From: Psychrobacter aestuarii
GTDB taxonomy: Bacteria; Pseudomonadota; Gammaproteobacteria; Pseudomonadales; Moraxellaceae
Reading direction: 5' to 3'
NCBI RefSeq assembly: GCF_904846035.1
Contig: NZ_CAJGYT010000001.1
Location: 1,240,001 to 1,304,000, forward strand
Length of the DNA stretch: 64,000 bases
Positions 35,515 to 47,589 of the stretch are shown here, one piece after another (the first letter of the stretch is position 1; each line of letters starts with the position of its first letter). Below the pieces are notes generated by a model. The model was not told the origin of the DNA. It did no database searches and saw nothing but the letters and a program-made list of their open reading frames with translations. The position numbers and the translations under genes were made by a program.

Positions 35515-36777
35515 ATGACGGGTAAGTATTATGATGCCATCATCATCGGTGCAGGCGCATCAGGTCTGTACTGTGCGCTGCATGCAGGGCAACGCGGTCT
35601 GCGCGTCTTGGTGCTTGACCATGCCAATAAAGCGGGCAAAAAAATCCTGATGTCGGGCGGCGGGCGCTGCAACTTTACCAATTACTTTGTTGCGCCTGAG
35701 CATTTTATCAGCGCCAACAGCCACTTTTGCAAATCGGCACTCAGTCGCTATCCGAGCTGGGAGTTTATCGCCATGGTTGAGCGTCACCAAGTCGCCTATC
35801 ACGAGCGCGAGCATGGGCAGCTGTTCTGCGATGATTCCGCGCAAGACATCTTGACCATGCTGCTGGACGAATGCCAAGCGGCAGGGGTCGAGATACGGCT
35901 AAACACGCAAGTGGATACAGTGAGCGCGCAGGAGCCAGACGCTACGGACGGTACACGGTTTGCCATCAGCACCACGCCCAAAGCAAGCAAAAAAGCGGCG
36001 GTCAGCGAGCCTGCGCCGACGGTCTATCACAGCCGCACGCTGGTGGTGGCAACGGGCGGTCTGTCCATCCCCACGATGGGCGCAAGCGGTCTTGGCTATC
36101 AGTTAGCCGAGCAGTTCGGGCACAGCATCGAGCCATGTACGGCAAGCCTTGTGCCCTTTACCTTTACCGACCAGATTGGCGAGCTGATACGCAGCCTGTC
36201 TGGCGTCAGCATTCCTGTGGTGGCGAGCAATGCGCGTGCCTCGTTTCGCCTGCCGCTGCTCTTCACCCACCGCGGGCTGTCGGGTCCGAGCATGCTACAG
36301 CTGTCCAACTATTGGCACACGGGTGAGACCATCGACATCAACCTGTTTCCCAATACCGATATCAGCGCGCTGCTCATTAAACACAAACAAAAGCACCCCA
36401 AACAGCTGATACGCACGGTACTGGCAGAACACGCCAGCGACAAACTGCCCAAAAAACTCCTAAGCGCGCTGCAAACGCATCTGTGGCACGAGCAGCGCGA
36501 TACCGATCTTGCCAATATCAAAGACGAGCAGCTGCATCAATTGGGCGAGATACTAAACGGCTGGACGCTCAAGCCCTCAGGCACTGAAGGCTATCGCACT
36601 GCCGAGGTGACACGCGGCGGCGTGACCACAGAGGCGGTGTCCTCAAAAACCATGGAGAGCAAGCAGCAGCAGGGCTTGTACTTTATCGGTGAGGTGCTCG
36701 ATATGACTGGCTGGCTTGGCGGTTATAACTTTCAGTGGGCATGGGCAAGTGGTTATGCCTGCGCGCAGGCTTTGTAG
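35515..36777 (+). CDS. FAD-dependent oxidoreductase, BaiN/YhiN (HI0933) family
   Basis: 420 residues. The N-terminal FAD motif YDAIIIGAGASGLYCALHAG precedes the family signature AGKKILMSGGGRCNFTN. Internal GGLSIPTMGASGLGYQLAEQFGH and the C-terminal EVLDMTGWLGGYNFQWAWASGYACA segment complete the HI0933 pattern. Members are flavoproteins of largely unknown substrate; BaiN acts on bile-acid intermediates in gut bacteria, which is not a likely role here. A C-rich insert around residues 140-160 (polar, Ala/Lys-rich) is not conserved. Single gene between acs and the pirin gene. Confidence 0.88.
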   Translation: MTGKYYDAIIIGAGASGLYCALHAGQRGLRVLVLDHANKAGKKILMSGGGRCNFTNYFVAPEHFISANSHFCKSALSRYPSWEFIAMVERHQVAYHEREHGQLFCDDSAQDILTMLLDECQAAGVEIRLNTQVDTVSAQEPDATDGTRFAISTTPKASKKAAVSEPAPTVYHSRTLVVATGGLSIPTMGASGLGYQLAEQFGHSIEPCTASLVPFTFTDQIGELIRSLSGVSIPVVASNARASFRLPLLFTHRGLSGPSMLQLSNYWHTGETIDINLFPNTDISALLIKHKQKHPKQLIRTVLAEHASDKLPKKLLSALQTHLWHEQRDTDLANIKDEQLHQLGEILNGWTLKPSGTEGYRTAEVTRGGVTTEAVSSKTMESKQQQGLYFIGEVLDMTGWLGGYNFQWAWASGYACAQAL

Positions 36778-37009
36778 GCGCGGGCGGCGCTAAAAAAGGG
36801 CGCAAATGGTAAAAGTAAAAAACACGGCAAATGACCGATGCTCGCCGTGACCTTACGCATCTATGCCAACTGCGCAACTTTTTTTGAGCATTAATGATAC
36901 ATTGTTACCCGTCATTTGTTTTATGATAGAGCGGCTTTGATAAGCACAGCTTAACACGGCTGCTTAGCCGCTATGTATTGTATTTCCATGCTCAGCGAGA
37001 TTGTTACCC

Positions 37010-37987
37010 ATGCGCGCAATTCAACACGTCCACAGTGATGTTCCCAATCAATGGATTGGGGATGGTTTTTATGTCAAGACTGTCATCAACCATCTGGCAG
37101 GTACGCCTGAATTTAATCACACCCATACCGACCCCTTTTTGCTGCTCGATTATGGCGAGCCGACCTATTTTGCCCCCAATCCTGACTACGAAGCGCGCCC
37201 GCACGGCATCGGTCTGCACCCGCACAAGGGGTTTGACATCGTCACCGTCGCCTATCATGGCGAGCTGTGCCACTTTGATACCGCAGGGGGTCAAGGCACG
37301 CTAACCAATGGGGATGTGCAATGGATGACGGCAGGACGCGGCATCATGCATGAAGAGTTTCACTCGCCCAAGTTCAGCCGTGAGGGCGGGATATTCAACA
37401 CCGTGCAGCTGTGGGTCAATCTGCCAAGAGCGCACAAGTATACCGAGCCGCGCTACCAAACGCTAAGACGCGCTGAGATGCCAAACGTGCCGCTGTATGA
37501 CAGCCAACAGGCAACGCGTACGCTCGGCAGTGCGACCTTAATCGCAGGGGAGCTGCGGCAAACCGAAGGCAGGATTGATACTTTTTCGCCCATCAATTTG
37601 TGGGACATTGCCCTTGATAAGGTTGGCACGACGAGCGTACACGTGCCCAAAAGCCATACGCTGATGATATTGGTGCAAGAAGGCGCAGTGCGGGTGCAAG
37701 ATACCACCGTGATGGCAGGCTCACTAGTGCAGTTCGCCGCGCCCACCTGTAGCACGCTGGTGGATGGCGCTGTCGATGCGGGCGCTTACGATACGGTACG
37801 TCTGTCGGTCAGTCGAGAGGCGCTAAAGCAGGACAACAGCGTCAAGCTGCTGCTGCTAAGCGGTCAGCCGCTCGGCGAGCCGATGGCGGGACACGGTCCA
37901 TTCGTCATGAATACCAAGCAAGAACTGGCGCAGGCCTTTCACGACTATAAAAACGGCGTGTTTGGCAAAGTACCCGCTACCACTTAA
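37010..37987 (+). CDS. Pirin family protein
   Basis: 325 residues of the bicupin fold. The N-terminal cupin carries metal-binding residues in HPHKGFDIVTVAYHGE and the pirin signature GDVQWMTAGRGIMHEEF. The C-terminal cupin ends in GHGPFVMNTKQELAQAFHDYKNGVFG. Pirins bind Fe or another divalent metal; some have quercetinase activity or modulate enzymes, so the role is not assignable. Start ATG 37010 is preferred since the conserved sequence begins there; the ribosome site is weak. A terminator follows at 38014-38042. Confidence 0.9.
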   Translation: MRAIQHVHSDVPNQWIGDGFYVKTVINHLAGTPEFNHTHTDPFLLLDYGEPTYFAPNPDYEARPHGIGLHPHKGFDIVTVAYHGELCHFDTAGGQGTLTNGDVQWMTAGRGIMHEEFHSPKFSREGGIFNTVQLWVNLPRAHKYTEPRYQTLRRAEMPNVPLYDSQQATRTLGSATLIAGELRQTEGRIDTFSPINLWDIALDKVGTTSVHVPKSHTLMILVQEGAVRVQDTTVMAGSLVQFAAPTCSTLVDGAVDAGAYDTVRLSVSREALKQDNSVKLLLLSGQPLGEPMAGHGPFVMNTKQELAQAFHDYKNGVFGKVPATT

Positions 37988-38013
37988 AGCCTTTATTCTG
38001 CTGCCGTAAGCAT

Positions 38014-38042
38014 AAAAAAACCGCCTAAGCTAGGCGGTTTTT
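38014..38042 (+). terminator. Terminator between pirin and Old Yellow Enzyme genes
   Basis: AAAAACCGCCTA and TAGGCGGTTTTT arms around a minimal AGC loop region. It is symmetric and can serve both converging genes. Confidence 0.8.
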
Positions 38043-38062
38043 GATATCAATAATACTAACGA

Positions 38063-39190
38063 TTAAGACGCCGATTGCGCAGCATCGTTGGTTTCGCTCA
38101 AATACGGATAGTCCGTATAGCCCTCAGTGCTGCCACCGTAAAAGCTCTCTGGGTGCTGCTCGTTTAGTGGGGCACCTGCACGGATACGCTCTGCCAAATC
38201 AGGGTTGGCAATATAATCACGACCAAAGGCAACGGCATCGATATAGCCTGCTTTGATGTTCTTTTCTGCCTTATCGGCATCGTAGCCGCCTGCTGCGATA
38301 ATCAACTGACCGAACGCATCACGCACACGCTGACGGAAGTCGTCGCTGTATGGCGTACCGCCCGCCCAATCTGGCTCTGAGAGATGCAAATACATGAGTT
38401 TGCGCTTGTTGATTTGTTCAATCAGCCAGATGTTGTCGTCTTCTTCATAGCCTGCTTCGACATTGTTAAACGTGCCAAGCGGCGAGATACGAATGCCCAC
38501 GTGCGCCGCGTCCCACGCGTCAACACACGCATCAATCACATCAAGGGTCAGACGGGCGCGGTTCTCTACGCTGCCGCCATAGTTGTCATCGCGCTGGTTG
38601 GTTTGCTCAACCCAAAACTGATGCAGCAAGTAGCCATGCGCGCCATGAATCTCAATGCCGTCAAAGCCCGCTTCTTGCGCGCATTTGGTCGCATGCGCAA
38701 AATCGGCAATCACTTGCTCAATCTCTTCAAGGCTGGCAGGACGCGGCGGCGTGGCATCCACACGAATCGCTTGGTTGTCGCTATCACGCAATGAAGTACG
38801 AATACCCACATCGACGTCCGATGCCGAAATCGGTGCTTTACGCTCAGGCTGCACGCTCTCATGTGACACAAGACCCGTGTGCCACAGCTGCACGACGATT
38901 TTGCCGCCCTTGGCATGTACATTATCGACAATCGCTTTCCACGCCGTCACTTGGTCTTTGGTGTGTAGCCCTGGCGCGCCTGCGTAGCCTTTTGCCTGAA
39001 ACGACACTTGCGTTGCCTCAGTAATCACCAGCCCTGCGCCTGCACGCTGCGCGTAATATTCTGACGCCCACGTGATGGGCACATCGCCTGGCTCAACGGC
39101 GCGTAAGCGGGTCAAGGGTGCCATTAAAATGCGATTTTTTAGCGTCTGCTCGCCCATCTGTACAGGCTCAAAGAGAATGTCATGTGCCAT
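38063..39190 (-). CDS. Old Yellow Enzyme-family alkene reductase (NemA-like)
   Basis: 375 residues, a single TIM-barrel FMN domain. Signatures are LKNRILMAPLTRLRA at the N-terminus, GAGLVITEATQVS, VQLWHTG, and DGIEIHGAHGYLLHQFWVEQTNQRDDNYGGSVENRARL with the substrate-binding His and the Tyr donor. It reduces activated alkenes such as enones, maleimides or nitro-compounds with NAD(P)H. The start is ATG 39190. The ribosome site and start codon sit within a perfect ATAAGGAATCCTTAT palindrome (39189-39203), so initiation may be structure-sensitive. Single gene. Confidence 0.93.
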   Translation of the reverse strand: MAHDILFEPVQMGEQTLKNRILMAPLTRLRAVEPGDVPITWASEYYAQRAGAGLVITEATQVSFQAKGYAGAPGLHTKDQVTAWKAIVDNVHAKGGKIVVQLWHTGLVSHESVQPERKAPISASDVDVGIRTSLRDSDNQAIRVDATPPRPASLEEIEQVIADFAHATKCAQEAGFDGIEIHGAHGYLLHQFWVEQTNQRDDNYGGSVENRARLTLDVIDACVDAWDAAHVGIRISPLGTFNNVEAGYEEDDNIWLIEQINKRKLMYLHLSEPDWAGGTPYSDDFRQRVRDAFGQLIIAAGGYDADKAEKNIKAGYIDAVAFGRDYIANPDLAERIRAGAPLNEQHPESFYGGSTEGYTDYPYLSETNDAAQSAS

Positions 39191-39566
39191 AAGGAATCCT
39201 TATTATTGTGTGTATATCAATGCTGAACACTGATGATAAAAAATATTAAATTTATGTAGAAAATCTTATAAAACCATTAGTAAAACTAATTTTATACTCA
39301 CCTTTAATAGGGCGAATCAGGCAGCATTCAAGTCAGCATTACAAACGGAAACAGCCGCTGGCAGTAGGGATTTATTGTGTAATTAAGAGCATTAAAAATA
39401 TAAAAAAACTTTTGTAGAGTTATTTCAAGATTTAATTTATTATTAAAAACGGATTTAAGTTTATTAAAACTACTCTTACGACGACAAAAAAAAGAAAGCG
39501 CATTAATTTACTGTTCTTTTATTTTTTGTCGCATTTTCATTGTTTACTATTTATCGAGGAAAGGTC
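39191..39566. other. AT-rich divergent intergenic region
   Basis: 376 bp, unusually AT-rich, between the Old Yellow Enzyme gene and a small secreted-protein gene. I see poly-A and poly-T tracts but no gene or convincing promoter hexamers. Confidence 0.45.
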
Positions 39567-39980
39567 ATGAAAAAAATTGCCCTATTCATAGGCGGCATGT
39601 CATTAGCTACGGCGGGTTTTTGCGGAGTGGGTCAGTTTTCAGACGAGACGACGTGCTACGTGTATAAGCAAGACAAACTACAAAAAAAGCTAAACTGTCA
39701 TTATGAGGGCGCTGAGGGGGCAGCGATGAGTTATGGTTTTAGACAGGTCACCTATAACCTGCCAGGATTTGGCAAAATGGCAACCTCTACCAGTGCAAAC
39801 TACAATGACCGTAATGAAGTGACTGGATCGACAACCACCGTCAATGACGAGCCAGCCATTATCAGATATCGTCTGCCAACCAATCAGCGTATCGTCAGTG
39901 ATGCTTATGCGCAGTCTGGTAAAGCGGTTATACAGTGCTATCTTAGTACCAAATCGCGGTGGGAAATCTGTGCTGAATAA
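39567..39980 (+). CDS. Small secreted protein, unknown function
   Basis: 137 residues. A typical signal peptide (MKKIALFIGGMSLATAGFCG) is followed by a short soluble domain with four or five Cys (ETTCYVYKQ, LNCHYEG, AVIQCYLS, WEICAE), suggesting disulfides in the periplasm. GAGGAAAGG 3-10 nt upstream fixes ATG 39567; the upstream TTG frame start is not credible. I do not recognise the family. A weak hairpin with a T run near 40003-40031 may terminate it. Expressed alone, downstream of an AT-rich region. Confidence 0.72.
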   Translation: MKKIALFIGGMSLATAGFCGVGQFSDETTCYVYKQDKLQKKLNCHYEGAEGAAMSYGFRQVTYNLPGFGKMATSTSANYNDRNEVTGSTTTVNDEPAIIRYRLPTNQRIVSDAYAQSGKAVIQCYLSTKSRWEICAE

Positions 39981-40002
39981 ACGCCATCATGATTAAAATA
40001 TT

Positions 40003-40031
40003 AAAAAGCTGAGCGTATGGCTTGGCTTTTT
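40003..40031 (+). terminator. Likely terminator after the small secreted-protein gene
   Basis: AAAAAGC at 40003 pairs with GCTTTTT near 40031, with an inner AGC/GCT pairing, followed by AAT. The stem is interrupted, so it is a modest candidate. Confidence 0.45.
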
Positions 40032-40209
40032 TAATTGCTACCACAAACCATCAACGCGTCGTCCTGTTTTATTACCAGCCTTTCCTACCTCCCTACCACA
40101 CCCAACCATACGCCCATTGAATTCGCACTTGGCATGGGTAAGAATGTGGCTACTCGATAATAACCACTCATCATAATCAGCCGACAGCGACATTTAAAAA
40201 GGACCACCC

Positions 40210-41226
40210 ATGACCCTACGCATCTTACAATCTGCCATCACCAACCCGTGGTTTAACCTTGCGACCGAAGATTGGCTGTTTCAAAGCCTCGGCAAGGACA
40301 GCGACCCGAGCACGCACACACTGTTTTTGTGGCGCAATAGCGAAACGGTAGTTATCGGGCGCGCGCAAAATCCGTGGGTAGAATGCAAGGTCGATAAGAT
40401 GCAGGCGGACGATGTGTTTTTGGCACGGCGACAAAGCGGCGGCGGCGCGGTGTTTCATGACCTTGGCAATACCAACTTTACTTTTTTATCGCCCAAAGCC
40501 GACTACGACCAGACGGCGAACTTTACCATTATCATCAACGCGCTAAAGTCGCTTGGCATCGACGCAACGCTGTCGGGGCGCAATGATATGCAGGTCGGCG
40601 AGCGCAAAATATCGGGCAGCGCCTTTAAACACACCGCTGAGCGCAGCTTTCATCACGGCACGCTTCTGGTTAATGCCAATATGCAAAAGCTCGGCGACTA
40701 CCTCAACCCGCATCCGCTAAAGCTCAAAGCAAAGGGCATCAAATCGGTACGCGCCCGCGTGGCGAACCTGAGCGAGTTTAATGACAGCATCACCCATGAG
40801 CTCTTATCCGAGGCGATTATTGACGCGTTCTGCGCCTATTATGGCGAGACGGCACAGGTCGAAGCGCTTGATGAAGCCACCCTCGCCCAGCAGCCCACGC
40901 TCAACGCCTATTATCAACAAATGGCGGACTGGGACTGGCGCTTTGGCAAAACGCCTGAATTCACGCACCATGTTGAGACGCGCTTTGATTGGGGCATGAT
41001 GGATGTGCATCTGGACGTGACGCAGGCGCAGATTAGCGAGGTGGTTATCTTTTCTGACGCCCTAAACGTCGAGCTGATTGATGGGTTAAAAGCGGCTTTG
41101 ACGGGCGCAAAATACAGCCAAGACGGCATTGCAGCGCGTTTAGACGCATTAGCAAACGCGCATCCTGAATTTGCCGCGCAAGTGGGTGATGTGAAGGGGT
41201 GGATGATTGGGGAAGTGGTTGGGTGA
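40210..41226 (+). CDS. lplA: Lipoate-protein ligase A
   Basis: 338 residues. The lipoyl-ligase core includes NPWFNLATEDWLF, LFLWRNSETVVIGRAQNPW, RRQSGGGAVFHDLGNTNFTFL and the lipoyl-AMP-binding Lys in GERKISGSAFK. The C-terminal accessory domain is present, so it should both activate and transfer lipoate to 2-oxoacid dehydrogenase E2 and GcvH proteins. AAAGGA precedes ATG 40210. Single gene; the next gene starts 62 bp later and is AT-rich and unrelated. Confidence 0.93.
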   Translation: MTLRILQSAITNPWFNLATEDWLFQSLGKDSDPSTHTLFLWRNSETVVIGRAQNPWVECKVDKMQADDVFLARRQSGGGAVFHDLGNTNFTFLSPKADYDQTANFTIIINALKSLGIDATLSGRNDMQVGERKISGSAFKHTAERSFHHGTLLVNANMQKLGDYLNPHPLKLKAKGIKSVRARVANLSEFNDSITHELLSEAIIDAFCAYYGETAQVEALDEATLAQQPTLNAYYQQMADWDWRFGKTPEFTHHVETRFDWGMMDVHLDVTQAQISEVVIFSDALNVELIDGLKAALTGAKYSQDGIAARLDALANAHPEFAAQVGDVKGWMIGEVVG

Positions 41227-41288
41227 GGACACAATTTTTTATATCTAATAAAAGTCTTTTAAGAGTAACGTCTAAAAATGAGAGCAGT

Positions 41289-42053
41289 ATGAAAAAATTA
41301 TTATTAGTATCTGTTTTTTTCTCAAGTTGTTATCTATTACCTGTATACGCAAATGCAGCAAGCTTCGACTGTAACAAAGCAGCTACTTGGGTTGAAAAGA
41401 CGATCTGCAAAAATAATGAATTGTCTGAGCTTGATGAAGCTATGGCAAAGAAATACAGTAAAAGTCTTAACGACATAGCAAATGAAGAAGATGCTGATAT
41501 TTACAGAAAAAATTTAATAATAGACCAGAAACTATGGCTAAGTTTTCAACGTAATACCTGCAAAGATATTGAGTGTCTTGTTCGTGAATATAAGGAATAT
41601 CTTGATGAAAGAAGCTATTACGATATTACTTGGAGTTATCCAGATGAGCTAAGCACTTCTGATTTACCTAAACAATCTTCTTTTGGCAGCTTTTCTTATA
41701 CTTTTGACCTACCAATATATAACTCGGATACGGGTAAATTTGATGAACAGATAGCTACAAATACACTTTCTATCAATGAAGTCGATAATAAACCTTATCT
41801 CTCAGTCATTGATAGCACCTTATTTTTTACTAATTTACACTCTTGTGTTATTGAAGAGAGTCTTGCAACATGGTCGCAGAATCATTGGACTATTAGCGAC
41901 AATCGATCAGATAGCACGACTGAACTTCGCCTGTATCCAGGCACCTATAAAGGCAAATTCCAACTGTTATTAAAAGACACTGGAGATCAGTTTAGACAGG
42001 AACGATGTGGTGTACGTGGTTACTTTGATGGCATTTTACTAAATCGAGAATGA
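41289..42053 (+). CDS. Secreted protein with LprI-like domain
   Basis: 254 residues. A signal peptide (MKKLLLVSVFFSSCYLLPVYANA) is followed by an LprI-type domain: FDCNKAATWVEKTICKNNELSELDEAMAKKYSKSL, then LWLSFQRNTCKDIECL with its paired Cys. LprI of mycobacteria inhibits lysozyme, but most members are uncharacterised. The C-terminal 130 residues are not recognised. The start at 41289 is set by the signal peptide, with GAGAG close upstream; the frame is open back into lplA. Notably AT-rich compared with lplA, which suggests acquisition or a fast-evolving gene. Confidence 0.8.
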   Translation: MKKLLLVSVFFSSCYLLPVYANAASFDCNKAATWVEKTICKNNELSELDEAMAKKYSKSLNDIANEEDADIYRKNLIIDQKLWLSFQRNTCKDIECLVREYKEYLDERSYYDITWSYPDELSTSDLPKQSSFGSFSYTFDLPIYNSDTGKFDEQIATNTLSINEVDNKPYLSVIDSTLFFTNLHSCVIEESLATWSQNHWTISDNRSDSTTELRLYPGTYKGKFQLLLKDTGDQFRQERCGVRGYFDGILLNRE

Positions 42054-42128
42054 CAAATTAAAGCGTTTTGGCTTCGCGCAAAAAGTGAAACAGCCAAATT
42101 GGTATGCTTCAATTAAAAATATAGAAAA

Positions 42129-42157
42129 TGGCGGTAAGATAAATCACCGAACCGCCT
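42129..42157 (-). terminator. Possible terminator after the FadH-like gene
   Basis: GGCGGT (42130-42135) pairs with ACCGCC (42151-42156). On the minus strand ATTTTC follows. A short stem with a long loop, hence weak. Confidence 0.35.
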
Positions 42158-42175
42158 CTACATTTAAGTAGATTA

Positions 42176-44951
<2,776 letters not shown>

Positions 44952-46604
44952 ATGACCGACTTTCACACCGCGCTTGGCAAAAATAACGCCAATTACCAAC
45001 CCTTAACGCCGATTGATTTTCTTATCCGTAGTGCGCAGGTCTATCCTGAGCAGACGGCGATTATTTATGATGATTTGACCCATCCTGCGCTGACGCAAAC
45101 TTGGCGCGAGACGTACACGCGCTGTCGCCAGCTGGCGGACGGTCTGCGGCAGCTGGGTATTGATAAAAACGATACGGTGGCGGTGATGCTGCCAAACACG
45201 CCTGCGATGGTGGAGTGTGCGTTTGGCGTGCCGATGTCGGGCGCGGTGCTGTGTACGCTGAACACGCGCATGGATATCAACGCGCTCAGTTTTTGCTTAC
45301 AGCACGCGGAGGCAAAGGTCTTGATACTCGACAGCGAGTTTGCCGATTATGTGGATTTACTGACCGAGACTTTTCCGCAGCTGATGATTATTCAAGCGAC
45401 CGATGCGGCGATTGAGACGGACGATTTTGGGCAAATGAGCTATGAAGCGCTGGTAGGCAGCGCAACCGACTTGGACAATTGGGAGCTGCCGCAAGATGAG
45501 TGGGACGCGATTGCGCTTAATTACACTTCAGGCACGACGGGTAAACCCAAAGGCGTGGTGTATCACCATCGCGGCGCGACGTTGAATGCCTTGTCGAATA
45601 TTTTAGATTGGGACATGCCCAAGCATCCGATATATCTGTGGACGCTGCCGCTGTTTCATTGCAATGGCTGGTGCTTTCCGTGGAGTATCGCCGAGCGTGC
45701 GGGCGTCAATGTCTGCTTGCGTAAGATTGATGCCGATACGATTTTGCGACTGATTGCCAAATATGGCGTGACCCATTATTGCGCTGCGCCTGTGGTACAT
45801 AGCATCATTGCCAGCGGCGATCAGGCATTAAAAGACGCCATCAGTCACCCTGTCAAAGGCTGGGTCGCAGGTGCGCCGCCGTCTGAGACCATGCTGAGCA
45901 ATATGGAGGCGATGGGTTTTCACATCACCCATGTTTATGGTTTGACCGAAGTGTACGGTCCTGTGACCGTCTGCGCCGAGCATCCTGACTGGGCAGAGTT
46001 AAGCACCGCCGAGCGCGCGCAAAAAAAATCGCGCCAAGGCATGGTGTCGCATCTGATGGCGGGCTTTGAGGTGTTTCAACAAGGCACGAGTAACCCTGTG
46101 GCAAGTGACGGCGAAGAAGTCGGCGAGCTGGCACTACGCGGCAATCTGGTGATGAAAGGCTACCTCAAAAACCGCAAAGCGACCGAAGCGGCGTTCGCGG
46201 ACGGTTGGTTTCGTACAGGGGATTTGGGCGTCAAGCAGCCCGATGGCTATATCAAAATCATGGACAGGCTCAAAGACGTCATCATCTCAGGCGGAGAAAA
46301 TATCTCCAGCATTGAGGTTGAGAATACCTTGTACGCCCTGCCCGCAGTACAAAGCTGCGCGGTGGTCGCCGCCCCTGATGACAAATGGGGCGAAGTGCCC
46401 GTTGCCTTTATCGAGCTGCATCAAGGCGCACAGCTGACCCGTGATGAGGTAAAAGCGCATTGCCGCGCGCACTTGGCAGGCTTTAAAGTGCCCAAGCACA
46501 TTGTCTTTGCCACCATTCCCAAGACCAGCACGGGCAAAGTACAAAAGTTTGAGCTGAGACAAGCCGCCAAGTCCATTGACTACGCTGCCGAAACAGGTGC
46601 ATAG
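44952..46604 (+). CDS. Fatty acyl-CoA synthetase / AMP-dependent ligase
   Basis: 550 residues. The AMP-binding signature NYTSGTTGKPKGVVYHHRGATLNA lies near residue 187. Further motifs are VYGLTEVYGP, GWFRTGDLGVKQPDGYIKIMDRLKDVIISGGENIS and the C-terminal catalytic Lys in TSTGKVQKFELRQ. Overall it resembles the medium-chain/DMSP-lyase-associated acyl-CoA synthetases (FadD3/AlkK-like), so chain length is uncertain. It activates fatty acids for beta-oxidation, consistent with the divergent fadH. ATG 44952 follows AAAGGA; an upstream TTG is rejected. It converges with the YeeE pair, with only 23 bp between stops. Confidence 0.88.
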   Translation: MTDFHTALGKNNANYQPLTPIDFLIRSAQVYPEQTAIIYDDLTHPALTQTWRETYTRCRQLADGLRQLGIDKNDTVAVMLPNTPAMVECAFGVPMSGAVLCTLNTRMDINALSFCLQHAEAKVLILDSEFADYVDLLTETFPQLMIIQATDAAIETDDFGQMSYEALVGSATDLDNWELPQDEWDAIALNYTSGTTGKPKGVVYHHRGATLNALSNILDWDMPKHPIYLWTLPLFHCNGWCFPWSIAERAGVNVCLRKIDADTILRLIAKYGVTHYCAAPVVHSIIASGDQALKDAISHPVKGWVAGAPPSETMLSNMEAMGFHITHVYGLTEVYGPVTVCAEHPDWAELSTAERAQKKSRQGMVSHLMAGFEVFQQGTSNPVASDGEEVGELALRGNLVMKGYLKNRKATEAAFADGWFRTGDLGVKQPDGYIKIMDRLKDVIISGGENISSIEVENTLYALPAVQSCAVVAAPDDKWGEVPVAFIELHQGAQLTRDEVKAHCRAHLAGFKVPKHIVFATIPKTSTGKVQKFELRQAAKSIDYAAETGA

Positions 46605-46627
46605 CGCAATGTAGACTAGGACACGCC

Positions 46628-47050
46628 CTAACCGCTGATACGCGGTTCAAAGAGTTGATAGAGCAGCATCCCCGCCAGCATCGCGGGGATAAACACCAGC
46701 GCCTGCCACTGCCCTGTGCCGAGCAGTACCCACGCAGGTCCAGGACAGATACCAACCAGCCCCCAGCCGATACCAAACAGCATCGCACCGAGGATTAAAG
46801 GTTTGCTTAAGGTGCGCTTGCTCGGCAGCTCAATCGCCTCGCCCGTCCAGCTGACCTTTTGTCGACGCGCCAGCCACACGCCGATAAATGCAGGTATCAG
46901 CGCCCCGCCCATCACCAGCGCTAAGGAAATGTCCCACGCACCGAACACGTCCAAAAAGCCCAGTACTTTGGCAGGGTCGGTCATGCCCGATATCAACAAT
47001 CCATAACCGAACACCAAACCCGCCACCAAACCGATGATATTTTTTAGCAT
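46628..47050 (-). CDS. YeeE/YedE-family membrane protein, second half (DUF6691 type)
   Basis: 140 residues, four membrane helices, with GYGLLISGMTDPAKVLGFLD near the N-terminus and the conserved Cys segment GIGWGLVGICPGPAWVLL. It matches the C-terminal half of fused YeeE/YedE thiosulfate transporters. In many bacteria the transporter is split into two genes (PmpA/PmpB-like), as here with the gene 64 bp upstream. Likely function is uptake of thiosulfate or a related sulfur compound. It ends 23 bp from the convergent acyl-CoA synthetase stop. Confidence 0.87.
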   Translation of the reverse strand: MLKNIIGLVAGLVFGYGLLISGMTDPAKVLGFLDVFGAWDISLALVMGGALIPAFIGVWLARRQKVSWTGEAIELPSKRTLSKPLILGAMLFGIGWGLVGICPGPAWVLLGTGQWQALVFIPAMLAGMLLYQLFEPRISG

Positions 47051-47114
47051 TGTCCGCGCTCCTTACTGTTTAGGCTAACTTTGTGCTGTGCCGTTTGTTT
47101 TCGTCTGACCGTCT

Positions 47115-47549
47115 TCATAGCATCCCCAGCCCGTGACGCATCACGGTCACGGTCAAAATACCGAGCAGCATAAAGGTCAGTGTCGCCACCATCGAGCGCG
47201 GCGACAGACGCGCATTGCCGCAGATACCGTGCCCACTGGTACAGCCAGAGCCAAGCCGCGTGCCAAAGCCAACGAGTAGACCCGCGACTATCAGCAGCCA
47301 TACCGAATCGGTCACCGTCACCTCAGGTAGCGGCATGCTCAACGCATACCACCATGGCGATAAGAACAGACCCAGTACGAACAGCACCTGCCACAGCTCG
47401 ACCCGCTTGGGTTTGAGCAGACTTGCGGTAATGCCGCTAATACCCGCCACGCGCCCCATGCCAAGCAGCAGCAGCACGGTCGCTATACCAATCACCACCC
47501 CGCCCACCAGCGATAAGGGCGTAAAGGCTTGCCAATCTATCTGAATCAT
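47115..47549 (-). CDS. YeeE/YedE-family membrane protein, first half
   Basis: 144 residues, four membrane helices. The signature GFGTRLGSGCTSGHGICGNARLS, with two conserved Cys, lies near residue 100. It is the N-terminal-half partner of the gene downstream, and together they form a split YeeE/YedE sulfur-compound permease. A start at ATG 47549 gives the usual N-terminus. The upstream region (47590-47635) is extremely AT-rich, with overlapping TATAAT-like elements. No ArsR/BigR-type regulator, sulfurtransferase or sulfur dioxygenase gene is adjacent. Confidence 0.88.
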   Translation of the reverse strand: MIQIDWQAFTPLSLVGGVVIGIATVLLLLGMGRVAGISGITASLLKPKRVELWQVLFVLGLFLSPWWYALSMPLPEVTVTDSVWLLIVAGLLVGFGTRLGSGCTSGHGICGNARLSPRSMVATLTFMLLGILTVTVMRHGLGML

Positions 47550-47589
47550 CGCGCTACCCTCGCTTGTCTCAATGCCGTTTAGTTAACGT

